A program made the translations under genes and the position numbers. A stretch of DNA of 10,911 nt from Pseudomonadota bacterium (GTDB lineage Bacteria > Pseudomonadota > Gammaproteobacteria > Arenicellales > Poriferihabitantaceae). Under the pieces are notes generated by a model. That model did not search any database. It was not told the DNA's origin and was given only the letters and a program-made list of their open reading frames with translations. Numbering within the stretch: the first letter of the stretch is position 1; each line of letters starts with the position of its first letter. The stretch covers positions 1-10,911 of the forward strand of contig JAAELZ010000325.1 in assembly GCA_024226105.1 (NCBI GenBank), given 5' to 3'. Below are positions 6,750-10,911 of the stretch, piece after piece.

Positions 6750-7523
6750 ATGCCCGAGTACAAGTCAAACATACCAGAAAATGATGATTTAGATGGAAAA
6801 GTCGCCCTGATCACCGGCGGCGCGAAACGTATTGGCGCCAGCCTGTCTCGAACACTGCATGCGGCGGGTATGAATGTGGTTGTTCATTATCATTCCTCGC
6901 TGGACGCAGCACGAGCCTTGCAGGAAGAGCTCAACGCAAAACGCAGGAACTCCTGCATGCTGATCCAGTGCGAACTGACGGCGTATAACAAACTCAAACC
7001 CCTGGTTGATGAAAGTGCACACCAGATGGGCAGGCTGGACGTTTTGCTCAATAATGCCTCAGCCTTTTTCCGGACACCTATTGGTGAAACCAATGCACAA
7101 CACTGGGACACCCTTCTGGATACTAACCTCAAAGCCCCGTTTTTTCTGATGCAGGCTGCGGCTCTGCATCTGAAAAAACATCGTGGCTGCATCATTAACC
7201 TGGTTGATATTTACGCTGAGCGCCCGCTGGAGGATCATGCGGCATACTGCGCGAGCAAGGCGGGGCTGGCCTCACTTACACGATCATTTGCTCAAAGCCT
7301 GGCCCCTGACGTTCGGGTCAATGGCATCGCGCCCGGTGCCATCCTCTGGCCGGAGAATCAGCACGATGAAGTTGCCCAGAAACGCCTGATATCACGTACC
7401 CCGCTCAAGCGCGCAGGCCAGCCTCAGGATATTGCCGATACTGCACTTTTCCTTATTCAGAATGCACCATACATTAGCGGGCAAATTTTAACGGTCGATG
7501 GTGGCCGAACTATCGTTCCCTGA
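6750..7523 (+). CDS. Pteridine reductase (PTR1-like short-chain dehydrogenase)
   Basis: A 257-residue SDR enzyme if started at ATG 6750. The Rossmann motif is TGGAKRIG (22-29), the NNAS element is at 101-104, and the active site has Y166 and K170 in YCASKAG. The usual catalytic Ser of SDRs is replaced by D153 in LVDIYAERP, exactly 13 residues before Tyr, as in the Asp-Tyr-Lys triad of Leishmania PTR1. PGAILWPE and the C-terminal VDGGRT also match bacterial pteridine reductases. Such enzymes reduce dihydro- or oxidised pterins with NADPH, supplying tetrahydropterins or backing up dihydrofolate reductase (FolM role); the exact substrate is inferred. An ATG at 6711 in frame would add 13 residues; 6750 places the N-terminus closer to that of related proteins. 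Neither start has a strong ribosome binding site. The gene is followed after 31 bp by an AEC permease. Confidence 0.92.
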   Translation: MPEYKSNIPENDDLDGKVALITGGAKRIGASLSRTLHAAGMNVVVHYHSSLDAARALQEELNAKRRNSCMLIQCELTAYNKLKPLVDESAHQMGRLDVLLNNASAFFRTPIGETNAQHWDTLLDTNLKAPFFLMQAAALHLKKHRGCIINLVDIYAERPLEDHAAYCASKAGLASLTRSFAQSLAPDVRVNGIAPGAILWPENQHDEVAQKRLISRTPLKRAGQPQDIADTALFLIQNAPYISGQILTVDGGRTIVP

Positions 7524-7554
7524 CGCTTAAGGTCACCTCTAACCACCAGGCCCA

Positions 7555-8493
7555 ATGAACACCAGCATTCTCGACACCCTGCTACCTTTGTATCTGCTCA
7601 TCAGCCTGGGTTATATATTCAGGCACAGCAATTTCCTTGGCCACGAGTTTTGGGACGGCGTGGAAAAACTGGTGTATTACATCCTGTTCCCTGCTCTGAT
7701 TTTCTCTAACCTGGCGCGCGCTGAAGTGGACCCCGCCCTGATCAGCCAGATTTTGTTTGCGGTGGCCATACCAACCTTTATTGTGGGTGCCATCCAGTGG
7801 CTGGGATTTCTTGACAAACGTCTGAGCCGCGAAACATTCTCTTCAATGTACCAGGGAGCGGTTCGTAACAACACCACCATTGGCCTGGTAATCGCCGGTT
7901 TGATACTGCCCGGCCAGGGGGTTGCGGTGATGGCCCTGATCATGACCATCATGGTTATCATCAATAACATCTCCTGCGTAACCGTACTCACACACTATGG
8001 TGATGCTGAACAACGTTATGCTGCGGGCCAGCATAAATCCATGCTACGTGCGGTGGCGAGCAACCCCCTGATCGTGGCAAGTATCGCCGGGCTGGCCTTT
8101 AGTTTTCTGTCCATCCGCCTGCCCGACCCCCTGCATTCGACTATCTATTTTCTGGGTCAAACAGGCTTGCCGCTGGCGTTGCTCGCCGTTGGCGCCGGGT
8201 TGAAACTGAGAGCCTCGGCTGGAAAAGCCATGGCGATTGGCATTTCCACCTTCACGAAACTGGCCATCATGCCAGCCCTGATCTACCTGTTTATTAGTCT
8301 GATTGAGCTATCCCCGGATGATGCGCGTATTTTCGTCCTGTACGGCGCCCTGCCCACCGCAATGTCGTCTTACGTACTCGCCAGCCAGCTCGGCGGCGAC
8401 AAAGAAAGTATGGCACAAATCATCACCCTGCAAACCCTGTCTGCGGCACTAACCCTGCCGGTAATTCTGCTGGTAATACAAAAAATGGCCTGA
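7555..8493 (+). CDS. AEC-family transporter (auxin efflux carrier-like permease)
   Basis: A 312-residue hydrophobic protein with about ten membrane-spanning segments in two halves separated by a hydrophilic loop near residues 145-165. N-terminal LLPLYLLISLGYIFR and VYYILFPALIFSNLA, then GAVRNNTTIGLVIAG and the late GALPTAMSSYVLASQLGGD, are characteristic of the AEC (Mem_trans) family. Bacterial members export or import small organic anions such as malonate or malate; the substrate here cannot be deduced. All segments appear intact and the length is normal. It follows the pteridine reductase gene by 31 bp in the same direction and is probably co-transcribed, but no functional link to pterins is established. 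The only Shine-Dalgarno-like element near the ATG is a weak CAGG. Confidence 0.92.
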   Translation: MNTSILDTLLPLYLLISLGYIFRHSNFLGHEFWDGVEKLVYYILFPALIFSNLARAEVDPALISQILFAVAIPTFIVGAIQWLGFLDKRLSRETFSSMYQGAVRNNTTIGLVIAGLILPGQGVAVMALIMTIMVIINNISCVTVLTHYGDAEQRYAAGQHKSMLRAVASNPLIVASIAGLAFSFLSIRLPDPLHSTIYFLGQTGLPLALLAVGAGLKLRASAGKAMAIGISTFTKLAIMPALIYLFISLIELSPDDARIFVLYGALPTAMSSYVLASQLGGDKESMAQIITLQTLSAALTLPVILLVIQKMA

Positions 8494-8586
8494 ACTCGCC
8501 CAAAGGCACTATTAATTTTGGCAGGTAGCCTCATGTTTCTATGCGCGATACACTCCACCATTCATTGTCAGATGACCTATTCAGCC

Positions 8587-8748
8587 ATGGCCACAAAATA
8601 TTTGGGCAAAAACAAATATGAAGTTCCTTATGAAAGCCCCGTTGCGCCCACGGTGCTCTGCAACGAAGAGGCTAAAAATCAAACCGTGGGTGAATACCAA
8701 ATTTATCAGGGCGTGAAAAAGTACGACACAGCGAAAGGAACTGCATGA
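8587..8748 (+). CDS. Small hypothetical ORF of doubtful coding status
   Basis: A 53-codon frame from ATG 8587 (in-frame ATGs also at 8533 and 8572, extending it to 71 codons). The product is hydrophilic, rich in Lys, Tyr and Glu, with no signal peptide or membrane segment and no domain I recognise. It lies in the 360-bp stretch between the AEC permease and the metallophosphoesterase genes, on the same strand. No ribosome binding site precedes any of its ATGs. Its stop codon overlaps the ATG of the next small frame. It could be a real small protein, a remnant of a decayed gene or noise. Confidence 0.25.
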   Translation: MATKYLGKNKYEVPYESPVAPTVLCNEEAKNQTVGEYQIYQGVKKYDTAKGTA

Positions 8749-8852
8749 ACAGGACAAAGCCAGGCAGGTACCGTAATACGAAGAAGATGCGTTTCACGCG
8801 ACCTGGCTCACCATTATTTCTTGCAGCGGCATTGTTCCGCCCGGGCGACTGA
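8745..8852 (+). CDS. Tiny basic ORF with a strong ribosome binding site, upstream of the metallophosphoesterase gene
   Basis: A 35-codon frame starting at ATG 8745 and ending with TGA at 8850-8852. The product is strongly basic in its first half (Arg and Lys rich) with a short hydrophobic patch PLFLAAALF near the end. GAAAGGAA at 8733-8740 lies about 5 nt before the ATG and is one of the best Shine-Dalgarno matches in the window. The ATG overlaps the stop of the preceding small frame (ATGA), and the TGA lies one base before a GTG start for the metallophosphoesterase, so it could act as a leader frame for translational coupling. No homology is recognised; its reality is unproven. Confidence 0.3.
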   Translation: MNRTKPGRYRNTKKMRFTRPGSPLFLAAALFRPGD

Positions 8853-8853
8853 C

Positions 8854-9405
8854 GTGATCGACTTTACCCTGGCGCTTGATTTCAGCGACCATGAATCGCT
8901 GGTCATTGGTATTTTGTCAGATACGCACGGCAGCCTGAATGCCGATATCGCAGAGTTCATTTCTCAGTGCGATATTGCCCTGCATGCCGGTGATATCATG
9001 GGCTCTGAATCGTTGAATGCCATGAAACCCGTGCTGGGACATACCCTTGCGGTCAAGGGCAATAACGATGCGTACTCTACCTGGGCAGAAGCGGATCGTG
9101 CCCAGCTCGACGATATTCCGGATGTCGTTGAACTTAACTTACCCGGTGGTAAACTGGTGATGGAGCATTCACATCGCTTTTGGAATCGTGACACTAACAG
9201 TATTCATCAGGCCTTGCGCCGTGAGCACCCTGAGGCCCAGATGGTGGTGTATGGCCACACACATATCAGAACCATCGACGACAGCCAGATACCGACCGTG
9301 GTCAATCCCGGAGCAGCCGGGAAAACCCGGGTTCACGATGGCCCATCCTGCCTGCAATTGAATGTCAGCGCCGACAAATGGGAAATTCTGGAATATCTTT
9401 TTTAA
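8854..9405 (+). CDS. YfcE/MJ0936-type metallophosphoesterase
   Basis: A 183-residue calcineurin-like phosphoesterase when started at GTG 8854. The five metal-binding motifs are in order: SDTHG (D23, H25), HAGD (D47), GNND (N70), the EHSH segment (H105/H107) and GHTH (H135, H137), followed by VVNPGAAGKTR, typical of the YfcE/YfkQ-like branch. These are cytosolic dimetal phosphodiesterases that cleave model phosphodiesters and, in some members, cyclic nucleotides; the natural substrate is unknown. The third-to-last motif is usually HGH-like, here EHSH, a mild variation. Start choice is uncertain: no ATG exists before SDTHG; TTG 8821 would add 11 residues, while GTG 8854 directly follows the stop of a small frame and gives a length close to the family norm. 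No terminator is evident downstream. Confidence 0.87.
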   Translation: MIDFTLALDFSDHESLVIGILSDTHGSLNADIAEFISQCDIALHAGDIMGSESLNAMKPVLGHTLAVKGNNDAYSTWAEADRAQLDDIPDVVELNLPGGKLVMEHSHRFWNRDTNSIHQALRREHPEAQMVVYGHTHIRTIDDSQIPTVVNPGAAGKTRVHDGPSCLQLNVSADKWEILEYLF

Positions 9406-9481
9406 TCCAAAATTCCTCAGTTGACCGCTACAAAAGATGAATAAGTAAGTACATAAAGTAATTGAGAAACTGTGTGTTTTT

Positions 9482-9504
9482 CCTTTCACTCTATGGGTGA
9501 AAGG
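9482..9504. repeat. Hairpin-forming inverted repeat downstream of the metallophosphoesterase gene
   Basis: CCTTTCACTC at 9482-9491 pairs with GGGTGAAAGG at 9495-9504 around a TAT loop, giving a 10-bp stem with a single G-T wobble. A run of five T precedes the stem on the plus strand and no T run follows on either strand in the correct orientation, so a standard Rho-independent terminator is unlikely. It might be an mRNA 3'-end structure or an operator in front of the ExeA-like gene. Confidence 0.5.
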
Positions 9505-9604
9505 TACTACAGAGTCCAATGCCAATTTTCCGTGGCCACTCTTTTGGTTCCATCTTATCCAGAGATAGTAATCTAGTTGAGAACGGCCCCAGCGATAATG
9601 CTAA

Positions 9605-9610
9605 TATAAT
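9605..9610 (+). promoter_or_regulatory. Candidate -10 element (TATAAT) for the ExeA-like gene
   Basis: An exact TATAAT lies 30 bp before the GTG start at 9640. The expected transcription start near 9617 gives a short leader. No good -35 lies at 16-18 bp; TTGAGA at 9577-9582 is 22 bp away. It remains a candidate in the 234-bp non-coding gap between 9405 and 9640, which contains no gene I can support. Confidence 0.35.
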
Positions 9611-9639
9611 CTCTGTATTTTCTAGATTGTTGCCTCTAC

Positions 9640-10911
<1,272 letters not shown>

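Noticed and set aside
9421..9490. TTGACC (9421) and TTGAGA (9462) as -35 elements
   Set aside because: No acceptable -10 at 16-18 bp from either.

Overview
The window reads as a chromosomal segment of a free-living-type gammaproteobacterium with roughly balanced GC content. This rests on the gene repertoire: an M48 lipoprotein protease, an AlgR-like LytTR regulator, MetA, UppP, a MidA-type methyltransferase, a PTR1-like pteridine reductase and an ExeA/GspA-type ATPase. The lineage is an inference from this content. No rRNA, tRNA, CRISPR array, insertion sequence, transposase or phage gene was seen.

Left part (1-1751): a minus-strand pair made of a DUF2062 membrane protein followed by an M48 metalloprotease lipoprotein that runs off the left edge. 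It diverges from a plus-strand gene for an exported thioredoxin-fold protein with a CPYC motif. The 244-bp divergent spacer holds one promoter candidate for each direction.

Centre left (1803-4566, minus strand, transcribed right to left): an uncharacterised P-loop ATPase/kinase-like protein, then 16 bp later metA (homoserine O-acyltransferase), then an AlgR-like LytTR response regulator. The regulator has its own good sigma70-type promoter and no histidine kinase beside it.

Centre (4663-6639, minus strand): a midA-like SAM methyltransferase followed after 9 bp by uppP, which starts at TTG and recycles the undecaprenyl lipid carrier. Divergent from midA and on the plus strand are a pteridine reductase with the family-diagnostic Asp-Tyr-Lys triad and an AEC-family permease, 31 bp apart.

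Right part (8494-10911, plus strand): a poorly conserved-looking 360-bp stretch with two tiny overlapping reading frames, a YfcE-like metallophosphoesterase, a 234-bp non-coding region with a perfect hairpin and a TATAAT element, and finally an ExeA/GspA-type AAA ATPase. That ATPase has one transmembrane helix followed by a pure Glu-Pro repeat of 35 units that reaches the end of the window.

Most genes are housekeeping or envelope functions. The parts least explained by known families are the metA-linked ATPase, the unusual residue at the acyl-CoA selectivity position of MetA, and the very long hexanucleotide-encoded Glu-Pro tract in the ExeA-like protein. No clearly new multi-gene system is visible. 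Shine-Dalgarno sites are weak throughout, so several start codons are uncertain.
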